Below are positions 32,358-40,809 of a DNA stretch of 64,000 bases, piece after piece. The DNA lies in contig JAFADG010000047.1 of the NCBI GenBank assembly GCA_023425025.1, positions 1-64,000 on the forward strand, given 5' to 3'. The translations under genes and the position numbers were made by a program. Within the stretch, counting starts at the first letter, position 1; the number at the start of each line of letters is the position of its first letter. A model generated the notes under the pieces. The model was given only the letters and a program-made list of their open reading frames with translations. It ran no database searches and was not told the DNA's origin. The DNA comes from Bacillota bacterium. GTDB lineage: Bacteria; Bacillota; Clostridia; Christensenellales; Aristaeellaceae.

Positions 32358-33677
32358 ATGGGGATCAAAGTAGCAAAATTTGGCGGAAGCTCCCTTGCGG
32401 ACGCGTGCCAATTTGAAAAGGTCCGGTCTATTGTACGCATGGATCCGGACCGGGTGTATGTTGTGCCCAGCGCTCCCGGCCGCCGTCACGACGGGGATGA
32501 CAAGGTGACGGACCTATTATACCGCTGCCACCGCTTGCAGGCGGCCGGCAAGGATTATCAGGAAGTGTTTGACCTCATCGCGGCCCGGTACATGGATATC
32601 GCCGAAGAACTGGGGCTTGCCGCCGACTTGGGCAGCGAGCTGGATACCATCAATGAGGCGATTGCAAACGGCGCGACGGCGGATTATACGGCCAGCCGCG
32701 GCGAATATCTGAACGGTCTTTTATTGGCTGATTATTTGGAAATGACTTTTATTGACGCTGCCCAGGTGATTTTCTTCCGCCAGGACGGCACCTTCGACAG
32801 CGAAAAAACCCAGGAGGTTTTATCTGCCCGGCTGAAGGAAACAAAGTCCGCCGTCATCCCCGGCTTTTACGGCGCTACGCCCGACGGCAGGGTCCGCACC
32901 TTTTCCCGGGGCGGCAGCGACATTTCCGGCGCCATCGTGGCCCGGGCAGCCTGCGCCGAGGTGTATGAAAACTGGACTGATGTTTCGGGCTTTTTGATGG
33001 CGGATCCCAGGCTGGTGCCCGGCGCCAAGGAAATTGAAAGCATTACGTATCAGGAGCTGCGGGAGCTGTCCTACATGGGGGCTACCGTGCTGCATGAGGA
33101 TTCCGTTTTCCCGGTGCACAGGGCCGGCATACCCACCAACATCCGCAACACCAACTGCCCCGAGCATCCCGGTACCTTCATCCGCTTTGGGAAGGTGGAA
33201 AAGGAAAACCCCTATGTGATCACCGGCGTCGCCGGCAAGAAGGGCTTTACCGTCATCACGGTGGAAAAAGCCATGATGAACGCCGAGATAGGCTTTGCCC
33301 GCAGGGTGCTGCAGGCCATTGAGGAGCAGCGCCTGTCCTTTGAGCATATGCCCACCGGCATCGATACGCTTTGCGTGGTGGTGCAAAAGGATGCGCTGGC
33401 GGCCTGCCGCGAGATAATCATCAACCGCATCATTGAGCTGGCGGAGCCGGATACCATTACCATCCACGACAGCATGGCGGTGATCGCCACCGTTGGCCGG
33501 GGCATGGTCCACAATTGCGGCACGGCAGCCAGGCTTTTTGGCGCCATGAGCCGGGCCGGCATCAACGTGCGCATGATCGACCAGGGCTCCAGCGAGCTGT
33601 CCATCATCGTGGGCGTGGATGAAGATGATTTTGAGTCGACCATCCGTGCGATTTATCATGAGTTTGTAAGGGACTGA
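32358..33677 (+). CDS. Aspartate kinase
   Basis: 439 residues. It phosphorylates aspartate at the head of the lysine, threonine, methionine and diaminopimelate pathways. The N-terminal kinase domain opens VAKFGGSSLADA and contains FSRGGSDISGAIVA. Two ACT domains occupy about residues 290-439 (GKKGFTVITVEKAMM; AGINVRMIDQGSSELSIIVG), implying feedback control by an amino acid. ATG 32358 follows GTGGAGGATGAGG. It stands alone without other pathway genes. Confidence 0.96.
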   Translation: MGIKVAKFGGSSLADACQFEKVRSIVRMDPDRVYVVPSAPGRRHDGDDKVTDLLYRCHRLQAAGKDYQEVFDLIAARYMDIAEELGLAADLGSELDTINEAIANGATADYTASRGEYLNGLLLADYLEMTFIDAAQVIFFRQDGTFDSEKTQEVLSARLKETKSAVIPGFYGATPDGRVRTFSRGGSDISGAIVARAACAEVYENWTDVSGFLMADPRLVPGAKEIESITYQELRELSYMGATVLHEDSVFPVHRAGIPTNIRNTNCPEHPGTFIRFGKVEKENPYVITGVAGKKGFTVITVEKAMMNAEIGFARRVLQAIEEQRLSFEHMPTGIDTLCVVVQKDALAACREIIINRIIELAEPDTITIHDSMAVIATVGRGMVHNCGTAARLFGAMSRAGINVRMIDQGSSELSIIVGVDEDDFESTIRAIYHEFVRD

Positions 33678-33734
33678 CCCGTGATTCGGAATGTTTTCCC
33701 AAAGCCTTGCGCCAAGGGAAGGCGTTCCTTTTTT

Positions 33735-33762
33735 GAAAATGCAGGCGCGCGCCTGCATTTTC
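33735..33762. repeat. Perfect 28-bp palindrome downstream of aspartate kinase
   Basis: GAAAATGCAGGCGC (33735-33748) is followed directly by its exact complement (33749-33762) with no loop. GCCTTGC/GCAAGGC flanking arms lie near 33704 and 33768. A small stem with a T run (GGAAGGCGTTCC, then TTTTTT) just before it may be the terminator; the palindrome itself could be a protein site or cruciform. Confidence 0.7.
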
Positions 33763-33808
33763 CGCAAGCAAGGCTAGATAAAAAGTGTTCATTACAGGAG
33801 ATGCGGTT

Positions 33809-34570
33809 ATGCAAGTTACGTGGGAAATGCTCTTAATTGTATGCCCGCTGGCGATGCTGGCGGGTTTTGTGGACAGCGTGGCCGGCGGCGGCGGCCTGAT
33901 CTCTCTGCCGGCCTATTATTTGGCCGGGCTTCCGCCTGTCCTGGCTGCCGGCACCAACAAACTGTCCGCCGCCCTGGGCACCGTGGTTGCGGCGGCGCGC
34001 TACGGCAAGGCCAGGCAGGTGCATTGGCTGGTGGCGATCGCGGCCGTTGCGGGGGCTTTGCCCGGCAGCGCCCTGGGCGCGATGCTTTTGCAGGTCATAC
34101 CCGAGAACACCATGCGCATCATCGTCATCGCGGCCATTCCGCTGGTGGCGGTGATCGTGCTGCGCAGGAAGAATTCCCTGGTGGCCAACCGGCTGCTGCC
34201 TGAAAAATATACGCTGCCGGCAAGCTTTTTGACGGGGCTGTTCATCGGCTTTTATGACGGGCTGGTGGGGCCGGGAACGGGCACCTTTTTGATTTTGCTC
34301 TTCACCCTTACATTGGGCATGGAAGCCGTAAAATCCAGCGGAACGTCCAAAATCGTTAATCTGGCCAGCAATGTGGCTGCTCTTGTGACCCTGATTTTCA
34401 GCGGCCATGTGCTGTATTTGCTGGGCTTGCCCGCGGCCTTGTGCGCCATGGCCGGCGGGTATATAGGCTCCGGTATGACAATAAAGCGCGGCGCGGGCTT
34501 TATCAAATGGATGCTGGTGGCTGTGCTGGCCCTTTTGCTTGCAAAAATGGTATGGGATATGGTAACATAA
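33809..34570 (+). CDS. TSUP family permease (TauE/SafE-like)
   Basis: 253 residues with about eight hydrophobic segments. It keeps the family's GFVDSVAGGGGLISLPAYY near the start and GFYDGLVGPGTGTFLIL in the middle. Members move sulfite, sulfoacetate or other organosulfur anions; the substrate is unknown here. ATG 33809 has AGGAG 8 bases upstream, while a longer frame from 33785 has no site. Confidence 0.9.
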   Translation: MQVTWEMLLIVCPLAMLAGFVDSVAGGGGLISLPAYYLAGLPPVLAAGTNKLSAALGTVVAAARYGKARQVHWLVAIAAVAGALPGSALGAMLLQVIPENTMRIIVIAAIPLVAVIVLRRKNSLVANRLLPEKYTLPASFLTGLFIGFYDGLVGPGTGTFLILLFTLTLGMEAVKSSGTSKIVNLASNVAALVTLIFSGHVLYLLGLPAALCAMAGGYIGSGMTIKRGAGFIKWMLVAVLALLLAKMVWDMVT

Positions 34571-34635
34571 AGCGTTTCAGACTGTTGTCTTTTGCGGAAA
34601 AAGTGCTTTGTCCGCTTGGGAAAGGAGCGCTGCCC

Positions 34636-35031
34636 ATGGCAGAAAACCAGGAAAGCTGCTTGACATTGACGGTGCCTGCCGATCCGAATTGGATGCTGGT
34701 AGTGCGCATGGCGCTGGGCGGTGCGGGTGCCCTGATGGGCCTTGGCATCGACCTGGTGGACGATCTGCGCACAGCGGCGGATGAAACCTGCGACTTTTTG
34801 CTTCACCAGCCCCGTAAGGTCAATTGTGTCAACATTGTCTGCCGTTTGGAAAAAGAGGCGGTATGCACGGTGTTCACCTGCGATTTTGACGGGGAGTGCC
34901 AGACCTGCGAAGAAGTGGATCTGGATGTGACACGGGGGATTTTGGAAACCCTGATCCCCAAGGTGGAACTGGAGGAAGACGGGGTGTGTATCCGCTCGGT
35001 GTCTCTGACGCTGCCGCTTCACGCGCAGTAA
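34636..35031 (+). CDS. Anti-sigma factor-like ATPase (RsbW/SpoIIAB type)
   Basis: 131 residues with the GHKL/HATPase layout of anti-sigma regulatory factors. The helix DLVDDLRTAADETCDFLLHQ corresponds to the N-box region, but the usual Asn of the E-x3-N motif is replaced by Cys, so ATP binding or kinase activity may differ. It is followed after ten bases by a sigma factor, its probable partner. No anti-anti-sigma (RsbV/SpoIIAA) gene is nearby. AAAGGAGCG precedes ATG 34636. Confidence 0.75.
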   Translation: MAENQESCLTLTVPADPNWMLVVRMALGGAGALMGLGIDLVDDLRTAADETCDFLLHQPRKVNCVNIVCRLEKEAVCTVFTCDFDGECQTCEEVDLDVTRGILETLIPKVELEEDGVCIRSVSLTLPLHAQ

Positions 35032-35041
35032 GGGGGCCGTT

Positions 35042-35782
35042 ATGAAGGACGAAAGATTGGCGCCGCTCCTGCAGGAATACAGGCAGGGGCCGCGGCCGGA
35101 ATTGATGGCCGAGCTGGTCGAAGGGTATCTGCCCCTGGCAAGGCAGATTGCCCGCCGCTTTGCGGGCCGGGGCGTGGAGCTGGAGGATTTGGAGCAGGTG
35201 GCTTCCATCGGGCTGATGAAGGCCATCCAGCGCTTCAAGCCCGAGCTTGGCCTGCGCTTTGCGACCTATGCCACCCCCACCATCGCCGGGGACGTGCGCA
35301 ATTACATACGCGACAAGGGCGATGCCCTGCGCCTGCCCAGGGACGCAAAGAACAGGCTGTATCATATGCAAAAGGCCAGGGAACGGCTGACTCTTGATTT
35401 GATGCGGGAGCCCACCATGGCGGAATTGGCCCAGGAAATGCAAATGGCCATGGAGGATCTGCTGGCGCTGCTGGATATGCGCAAATCCACGGACGTATTT
35501 TTCCTGGACGCGCCCATGGATCCGGAGGAGGAGCAGCGCATCATCGCGCGCCTGGGCGGCGAGGATACGGGCTTTGAGACCGTGGAGCATAAGGATTGGA
35601 TCAGCTGGGTGTACAAGCTGGTAACCCCGGAGGAACAAAAGCTGCTGGAATTGCGCTATGAACACAGGCTTGGCCAGCGGGAAACGGCAAAGCGCATGGG
35701 CGTCAGTCAAATGCAGGTATCGCGCATGGAACGCAGGGTTCTGGCCAGGCTGAAAAATGTGGAGCAGCAGAACCTGCAGTAA
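35042..35782 (+). CDS. Sigma-70 family sigma factor, SigB/SigF type
   Basis: 246 residues. Region 2 contains LEDLEQVASIGLMKAIQRFK and LRFATYATPTIAGDVRNYIR; region 3 spans about residues 110-160; region 4 has the HTH GQRETAKRMGVSQMQVSRME. This is the pattern of SigB/SigF/SigG-type sigma factors, which are held by RsbW/SpoIIAB-like anti-sigmas. I cannot say whether it serves sporulation or stress. GTAAGGGGG precedes ATG 35042. Confidence 0.88.
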   Translation: MKDERLAPLLQEYRQGPRPELMAELVEGYLPLARQIARRFAGRGVELEDLEQVASIGLMKAIQRFKPELGLRFATYATPTIAGDVRNYIRDKGDALRLPRDAKNRLYHMQKARERLTLDLMREPTMAELAQEMQMAMEDLLALLDMRKSTDVFFLDAPMDPEEEQRIIARLGGEDTGFETVEHKDWISWVYKLVTPEEQKLLELRYEHRLGQRETAKRMGVSQMQVSRMERRVLARLKNVEQQNLQ

Positions 35783-35827
35783 CAATACGTGTAAATCTTG
35801 CACTGATTTTGAGTTGTTGCAGGAGTT

Positions 35828-35857
35828 TTGCGAATTCATAACGAATATTGGTAAAAT
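35828..35857 (+). promoter_or_regulatory. Promoter of the division cluster
   Basis: TTGCGA (35828-35833), 18-bp spacer, TAAAAT (35852-35857), 22 bases before the HlyD-like gene. Confidence 0.6.
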
Positions 35858-35878
35858 CCCAAACGGAGGAGGGGCGGC

Positions 35879-37099
35879 ATGCACGGACAACGGTATCCGG
35901 CGCGAAGGCGGTCAGGTTTTGGCCGTGTATTGTTCGTGCTTGCCGTACTGGGCTTCTCCGGCTGGTACATATATACGACACTTGTTCCCAGCGGTATCCG
36001 CACCGCTCAGGTCACCTCCGGTACCCGGGGGTTCAGCTACCGGGGCGACGCGCTGATCGTGCGCAATGAAACGGCCTATGAGGAAGACGGGGTTACCAGC
36101 GTACAGTATATCGCGGAAGAAGGCGGCAAGGTTTTCCCCGGCGATCTGATCTGTATGATCTATACCTCCGGCTACAGCCAGAAGGAAGTTACCCAGCTTC
36201 AAAGCCTGCGGGACCAGATCAAGGAATATCATCTGAACCTGATTGCCAAGGAGAATGTCTTCGACCAGAAGATGACCAGGCTGGAAACCGACGTGCTGCA
36301 GCGGGCCCGCGAGGTGCGCCAGATGGTGCAGGGTGCCAAGGGCAACATGCTCAACATGGAGCGGCTGCTGGATTCCGCCATCACCTTAAGGCAGGACTAC
36401 CTTCGGGAAAAGTACCGGGATGACACGCGGCTGACACGCCTGTATGACGATGAAAGCACTCAGGAAAAGCGCATACAAAGCTATACGAAACAGCGGTCTG
36501 CCAGCCAGGAGAGCCTGGTCAGCTTTTATACCGACGGCTATGAGCAGTTGAACCCCAACAACCTGGACCAGATTTCTCCTGTCCAGGTACGGGCCATGCT
36601 GGGCGGCGAGAAGCCGGCCAGGCCGGCGGCGCAGCGGGGTCGCACCACCGTTTACCGGCTGGTCAGGGAAAAGGGCTGGGGTGTGCTGTTGCTGCTTGAA
36701 AATTCGGATTGGACGCCGGTTCAGGGCGAAAGCTATCAATTGAAGCTGGAGCAGTTTGAAAATACGGTAGTCAACGCAAGGGTTTCCTCCTTCACCCGCT
36801 CCGGCGGCGTGCTTTTGCTCCGGCTGACCGTTGCGGGGGATGTGGCTCCGGTATTGTTCATGCGCACCTGCCAGGCGCAGATCGGCCAGTATGTCTCCAG
36901 CATGCGGGTACCCACCAACTGCATTCTGCGGCAGCCGGATAAGAAAACGGGCGACATCCTGACCGGCGTGGTAGTGGTAAACGGCGTGAACGCGGCGCTT
37001 GTGCCCGTAAACATCATATCCACCGAAGGAGACTACTCCTATATCGAGCCGCTGCAGCCGGGAATGCTGGATGTTGGCCAGTCGGTGCGCGTGTTTTAG
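35879..37099 (+). CDS. HlyD-like membrane-anchored protein of the division cluster
   Basis: 406 residues. A basic N-terminus is followed by one transmembrane segment (about 16-37), a short lipoyl/barrel-sandwich-like part with FSYRGDALIVRNETAY and GGKVFPGDLICMIYTSGYSQ, a coiled-coil hairpin (about 105-200) and a C-terminal beta domain. The layout is that of HlyD/MFP adaptors, but no ABC transporter or outer membrane partner is near. It stands first in a block with yggS, sepF, yggT, ylmH and divIVA, so an envelope or division role is inferred. AAACGGAGGAGG precedes ATG 35879. Confidence 0.8.
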   Translation: MHGQRYPARRRSGFGRVLFVLAVLGFSGWYIYTTLVPSGIRTAQVTSGTRGFSYRGDALIVRNETAYEEDGVTSVQYIAEEGGKVFPGDLICMIYTSGYSQKEVTQLQSLRDQIKEYHLNLIAKENVFDQKMTRLETDVLQRAREVRQMVQGAKGNMLNMERLLDSAITLRQDYLREKYRDDTRLTRLYDDESTQEKRIQSYTKQRSASQESLVSFYTDGYEQLNPNNLDQISPVQVRAMLGGEKPARPAAQRGRTTVYRLVREKGWGVLLLLENSDWTPVQGESYQLKLEQFENTVVNARVSSFTRSGGVLLLRLTVAGDVAPVLFMRTCQAQIGQYVSSMRVPTNCILRQPDKKTGDILTGVVVVNGVNAALVPVNIISTEGDYSYIEPLQPGMLDVGQSVRVF

Positions 37100-37111
37100 C
37101 CGGAGGTGTGT

Positions 37112-37810
37112 ATGGAAGAGGGATTGGCGGCGCGGCTTGCGGCGATCCGCGAGCAGCTTGTAACGGCATCGGCTGCCTTTTTACGGCCGCCCCGGATCAT
37201 TGCCGTAAGCAAAACCGTGGCGCCGGAGGACATCAATCCCCTGGCGGAGCTGGGCGTTTGTGACCTGGGCGAAAACCGGGTGCAGGAAATGGTAGGAAAA
37301 ATGCCCTTTCTGCATCCAAAATTTCGGATGCATCTGATTGGAAGGTTGCAAACAAACAAAGTTAAATATATAATAAATCAGGTATGCCTTATACATTCCC
37401 TGGACAGAATGGAATTAGCCAAGGAAATCAGCCGCCAAGCCATAAAGGCTGAGCGAGTGATGGATGTGCTGGTCCAGGTGAATGCGGCTGGGGAGGCACA
37501 AAAAGGCGGGATTTCCCCGGAGGAAACGGAAAGCTTTGTCAGGGCATGCGCGGTTCTGCCCGGAATCTGTGTCCGGGGCCTGATGTCCGTTATGCCCCTT
37601 GCGGAGGATGTGCAAACCCTGCGCCCGCTGTTTGCGCAAATGAAGCAGCTGTTTGATACCATTGCAAACCTTGCGATACCCGGCGTGCGCATGGAAGAAT
37701 TATCCATGGGCATGTCTCAGGATTATATCATCGCCGCCCAGGAAGGCGCCACCATGGTGCGCATCGGCTCGGCGCTGTTCGGGGCTCGGGGCCCCAAGGC
37801 TACCAACTAG
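37112..37810 (+). CDS. yggS: YggS-type pyridoxal phosphate homeostasis protein
   Basis: 232 residues, an alanine-racemase-fold PLP-binding protein. The PLP lysine is in PRIIAVSKT, and the conserved LGENRVQEM, HLIGRLQTNK and LSMGMSQDY motifs are intact. It buffers vitamin B6 and influences amino acid metabolism. ATG 37112 follows CGGAGGT by 5 bases. It heads the yggS-sepF-yggT-ylmH-divIVA order typical of Gram-positives. Confidence 0.96.
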   Translation: MEEGLAARLAAIREQLVTASAAFLRPPRIIAVSKTVAPEDINPLAELGVCDLGENRVQEMVGKMPFLHPKFRMHLIGRLQTNKVKYIINQVCLIHSLDRMELAKEISRQAIKAERVMDVLVQVNAAGEAQKGGISPEETESFVRACAVLPGICVRGLMSVMPLAEDVQTLRPLFAQMKQLFDTIANLAIPGVRMEELSMGMSQDYIIAAQEGATMVRIGSALFGARGPKATN

Positions 37811-37823
37811 TAGGAGGGTTCCC

Positions 37824-38768
37824 ATGGCACTTCGCGACATGATTGACCGTGTGCGGGACAACGTATCCCAAATGGCCCACAGGTTCTTGCATGGGGAAGA
37901 TCAAGGATACTATGAGCAGCCCGGCTATGGCCAGCAGGAGGGCTACTACGATCCCAACCAGGCGGCCTACGGCCAGGAAAGCGGGTACGCCCCGTATGAA
38001 GGCGCGCATGCGCGTCAGCAGCCGTATGGGCAGCCTTACGCGCAGCCGGCGCCTTCGCAGCCGGCGTATCAGCAGCCCGGCTACAGCCAGCAGGAGGCGT
38101 ATCCCAACCCGGAGAGCGGCTATCAGTCGCCCTATGCGGGCAGCTATGCCAGGCAGGCGCAGCCCCAGCAGCGCCCGGCCCGCGCGGCGAACCCCGTCCC
38201 GGAAAAGGTGGTTCCCTTTCCCGGCATGGCCAGCGACGCCAATGGCAATGTGTTTGCCCATGAACTTCAAATCCTTCAGCTCAGGGACCGGGATGAGTGC
38301 CGGGCTATCATCGAGCATTTGAAAAACAATTGCACGGTTGCACTGAACATGGACAATATCGCCAGCGATACGGAAAAGCAGCGCTGTGTGGATATGCTCA
38401 GCGGCGCCGCCTACACATTGAACTGCAACATCAACCGCATTTCCACCAGGGGCGTATATGTGATCACCCCCGAAGCCGTCAGGGTCCAGCCGGATGAAGC
38501 CACCCGCCGCCTAAACGGCGCGCCCAGGCAGCAAGGTGCACGGCCCAGCCGCGCCCACAGCTATGCCGCGGGCCGGGGGGGTCAAAATCAGGATGCGTAC
38601 GACGGGCAGGAGAGCGGCTACAGTGCCTATCCTCCCCAGGGCGGCTACGCCCCCCAGGAGGAAAGCGGATATACGGGTTATCAGCAGCCCTATGACACGG
38701 ACGGCGAGTACAGGACCGCGGAATACAACCCGCAGGGGACCCGCCGGGCTGTGGGGTACGGCCGCTGA
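37824..38768 (+). CDS. sepF: SepF division protein with long low-complexity arms
   Basis: 314 residues, about twice the usual 150. The N-terminal amphipathic helix (MALRDMIDRVRDNVSQMAHR) for membrane binding is present. The SepF core, which tethers FtsZ, spans about residues 130-230 (ILQLRDRDECRAIIEHLKN, then NISTRGVYVITPE-like sequence). Between helix and core, and again after the core (about 235-314), lie arms rich in Tyr, Gln, Gly, Pro and Ser with repeats such as QPGYGQQEGYYDPN and QGGYAPQEESGYTGYQQ. TAGGAGGG precedes ATG 37824. Confidence 0.93.
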   Translation: MALRDMIDRVRDNVSQMAHRFLHGEDQGYYEQPGYGQQEGYYDPNQAAYGQESGYAPYEGAHARQQPYGQPYAQPAPSQPAYQQPGYSQQEAYPNPESGYQSPYAGSYARQAQPQQRPARAANPVPEKVVPFPGMASDANGNVFAHELQILQLRDRDECRAIIEHLKNNCTVALNMDNIASDTEKQRCVDMLSGAAYTLNCNINRISTRGVYVITPEAVRVQPDEATRRLNGAPRQQGARPSRAHSYAAGRGGQNQDAYDGQESGYSAYPPQGGYAPQEESGYTGYQQPYDTDGEYRTAEYNPQGTRRAVGYGR

Positions 38769-38801
38769 AACGCATTTGGGCATACGTAGGAGGTGCTGTG
38801 C

Positions 38802-39077
38802 TTGAGATGGTTTTTTGATTTGCTGCTGCTGCTGACCTTTCTGTACCAGGTCGCGCTGATTGTCTATTTTGCGATCGGCTATATCAGGCCTGCCCAATCG
38901 CGCTTTACCCATTTTTTGAACCGCATCGTCGAGCCGGTGTTGACGCCGCTCCGCCGCTTTCTGGCCAATGTGCTGCCAAGCAACTGGCAGCGGTTGGACT
39001 GGTCGCCGGTGGCAGCGCTGCTTGTCATTTGGCTTGTGCGGGAATTTTTGACGATCCTTTCGCGTATCTTTGGCTGA
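38802..39077 (+). CDS. yggT: YggT family membrane protein
   Basis: 91 residues with two hydrophobic segments flanking the conserved FLNRIVEPVLTPLRRFLAN stretch. The family is linked to osmotic or division functions, and the gene normally follows sepF. I use TTG 38802, 8 bases after AGGAGG; GTG 38793 in the same frame overlaps that site. The stop overlaps the region before ylmH. Confidence 0.9.
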   Translation: MRWFFDLLLLLTFLYQVALIVYFAIGYIRPAQSRFTHFLNRIVEPVLTPLRRFLANVLPSNWQRLDWSPVAALLVIWLVREFLTILSRIFG

Positions 39078-39078
39078 T

Positions 39079-39828
39079 ATGGCCTATACGCAGGAGGAGA
39101 ATGCCAGGGCCAGATTGCAGGATTTGTGCCTTCGCAGCCAAAGGCTGCAAAGGGCGGTCAATACACGGTTTCTCTCTCCGCCGGAGGCGGCGCTGGCCGT
39201 AAGGGTCGCCCGAGAGCATGATCTTGCGTGCGCTTTGTTTGGCGGCTATCAGCAAGCCGAACGGGTGATGGCCTGTTTTTATCCCGACGGGGAGGAGCCG
39301 GTGTTCCCCATTCGCTGCCTGCATATCACCTGGGACAAACGGTATCACCAGGCGGAGCACCGTGCCTTGCTGGGCAGTGTGCTGGGGCTTGGGATCGAGC
39401 GCGAGACGGTGGGGGATATCAGCCTGCACGAGGGCGGCGCCTATCTGCTGGCGGCCGAAGAAATGGCCGAGTTCATTGCCGATGGCCTTGCAAAGGCGGG
39501 CGGCACGCCCGTTGCGGCGGCGGTGATGGAGGAGCTTCCCACGATTGCGCAGGCGGAAGGAAAGCTTTCTCGGGATACGGTGGCCTCGCTTCGTCTGGAC
39601 GCGGTGCTTGCATCAGGGTTGAACCTGAGCCGTTCGGAAGCAGCCGGCTGCATTTTATCCGGCAGGGTGATGGTCAATCACAAGCCGGAAATGCGCCTGG
39701 ATGCGCAGATGCAGGAAGGCGATCTTCTGTCCATCCGGGGCCATGGCCGCATAAAGCTTAGGTCTGTCGGAGCGCCCAATCGCAAGGGCAGGATTCCCAT
39801 ACAATTTGAAAGCCATGGCATCCATTGA
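39079..39828 (+). CDS. ylmH: YlmH, S4-domain RNA-binding protein
   Basis: 249 residues. The N-terminal two thirds match the YlmH/DUF2344-like fold (RCLHITWDKRYHQAEHRALL and GDISLHEGGAYLLAAEEMAE). A C-terminal S4 domain (about 175-235) carries LNLSRSEAAGCILSGRVMVN. YlmH has been tied to rescue of stalled ribosomes in B. subtilis. ATG 39079 is one base after the yggT stop and has no strong ribosome binding site, so coupling is likely. Confidence 0.93.
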   Translation: MAYTQEENARARLQDLCLRSQRLQRAVNTRFLSPPEAALAVRVAREHDLACALFGGYQQAERVMACFYPDGEEPVFPIRCLHITWDKRYHQAEHRALLGSVLGLGIERETVGDISLHEGGAYLLAAEEMAEFIADGLAKAGGTPVAAAVMEELPTIAQAEGKLSRDTVASLRLDAVLASGLNLSRSEAAGCILSGRVMVNHKPEMRLDAQMQEGDLLSIRGHGRIKLRSVGAPNRKGRIPIQFESHGIH

Positions 39829-39869
39829 TCATAATGGCCATTTTTCCAGCTAGAAAGGAGACCGCGCAC

Positions 39870-40391
39870 ATGCCAATCACCATCCAAACGATCGAAGAAA
39901 AAGAGTTCAAAACCAAAGTACGCGGCTATGACCCCGTTGAGGTGGACGAATTCTTGGATGAGATTTGCGACGAGTTCATCGCCTTGCAGGATGAGATTGC
40001 TTCTTTGCAGGAGCAGCTGGCCCAGTCGCGCGCCCAAGCCGCACGGCCCAACCGGCCCGAGCCGGCGCCCGCCCCGCAGCCTGCCGCAAGGCCCCAGGTG
40101 CCTGCCATCGCCAAGGAGCAGGAGGAGACGCTGCGCAAGCTGCTGGTCAATGCCCAGCGGGTGAGCGATGAAACAGTGGCTGAAGCCCATGCCAGGGCGG
40201 AGGCGATTGTGGCCGAAGCGCAGTCAAAGGCGGAAGCGGCCGTGGCGGATATTGCCTCCGAGCGGGAATCCCTGGCCCAGGAAGTGGAGATCCTCCGCAA
40301 GGCAGCCAAGGACTACAAGGCACGTTTCCAGCGCCTGGTGGAAGACCAGGTGCATATCCTCAAGGCGGAAACGGAATTGTTCGAGGGATGA
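39870..40391 (+). CDS. divIVA: DivIVA-domain division/polarity protein
   Basis: 173 residues. The N-terminal lipid-binding domain has IQTIEEKEFKTKVRGYDPVE and VDEFLDEICDEF. A coiled coil, a Pro/Ala linker (about 65-85) and a second long coiled coil follow. DivIVA marks negatively curved membrane at septa and poles. AAAGGAG lies about 10 bases before ATG 39870; the longer frame from 39825 has no site. Last gene of the division block. Confidence 0.95.
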   Translation: MPITIQTIEEKEFKTKVRGYDPVEVDEFLDEICDEFIALQDEIASLQEQLAQSRAQAARPNRPEPAPAPQPAARPQVPAIAKEQEETLRKLLVNAQRVSDETVAEAHARAEAIVAEAQSKAEAAVADIASERESLAQEVEILRKAAKDYKARFQRLVEDQVHILKAETELFEG

Positions 40392-40540
40392 CGGATGTGT
40401 CCGGCCGGGTTTGTGCCCGGCATGCGCGTACGCGGCTCCCCGGTGCCGCCGGGAAGCGTTTTGGGACACCGTTTTTATACCCGTGACAGGGAAAGCCGTG
40501 CGCAGGGCAGGTATCGTGCCCGGTCTCTCCTGATAAGCAA
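40392..40540 (+). other. Gap after divIVA
   Basis: No gene is supported. Three short GC hairpins are visible (GCCGGG/CCCGGC near 40413, CCCGG/CCGGG near 40440, GGGCA/TGCCC near 40506). None has a T run. Confidence 0.4.
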
Positions 40541-40568
40541 AAAACCCTTGAGCAGTCAAGGGTTTTTG
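40541..40568. terminator. Bidirectional terminator
   Basis: AAAACCCTTGA (40541-40551), a 4-nt loop, and TCAAGGGTTTT (40556-40566), with A/T tracts on both sides. It can end divIVA on the plus strand and the small minus-strand ORF or HAD transcript on the other. Confidence 0.88.
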
Positions 40569-40590
40569 TTTTGCACGCCCATTGGGCCGG

Positions 40591-40809
40591 TCATCCCATG
40601 GGGATCCTGATCAGCCAAGGGAGCCAGATACCATCCGCTTTACCGTCTGGCTCCATCCGGGCGTTTGCAAGCCCTGCGGCATCCGCGGGCTTACGGCCGC
40701 CTGCGGGGATACCCATAAGCCATGCGTTTTTCTTTATTACCGCAGCCGCGCCGGATGCCGCGGGCTTTGAAGCGCCGGCCCGGCCGGCCTGGCGTCTTTG
40801 TTTTTTCAT
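40591..40809 (-). CDS. Possible small basic protein, 72 aa
   Basis: An open frame of 72 codons starting MKKQRRQAGRAGASKPAASG, with GGGAGG 7 bases before the ATG at 40809. It ends 23 bases before a good terminator and lies 112 bases downstream of the HAD gene on the same strand, so it fits as the end of that transcript. The product is basic and Gly/Ala-rich with a Trp/Pro C-terminus and matches nothing I know. An inverted repeat (GGAGCCAGA/TCTGGCTCC, 40620-40655) inside it is a warning that the region may be non-coding. Confidence 0.35.
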   Translation of the reverse strand: MKKQRRQAGRAGASKPAASGAAAVIKKNAWLMGIPAGGRKPADAAGLANARMEPDGKADGIWLPWLIRIPMG

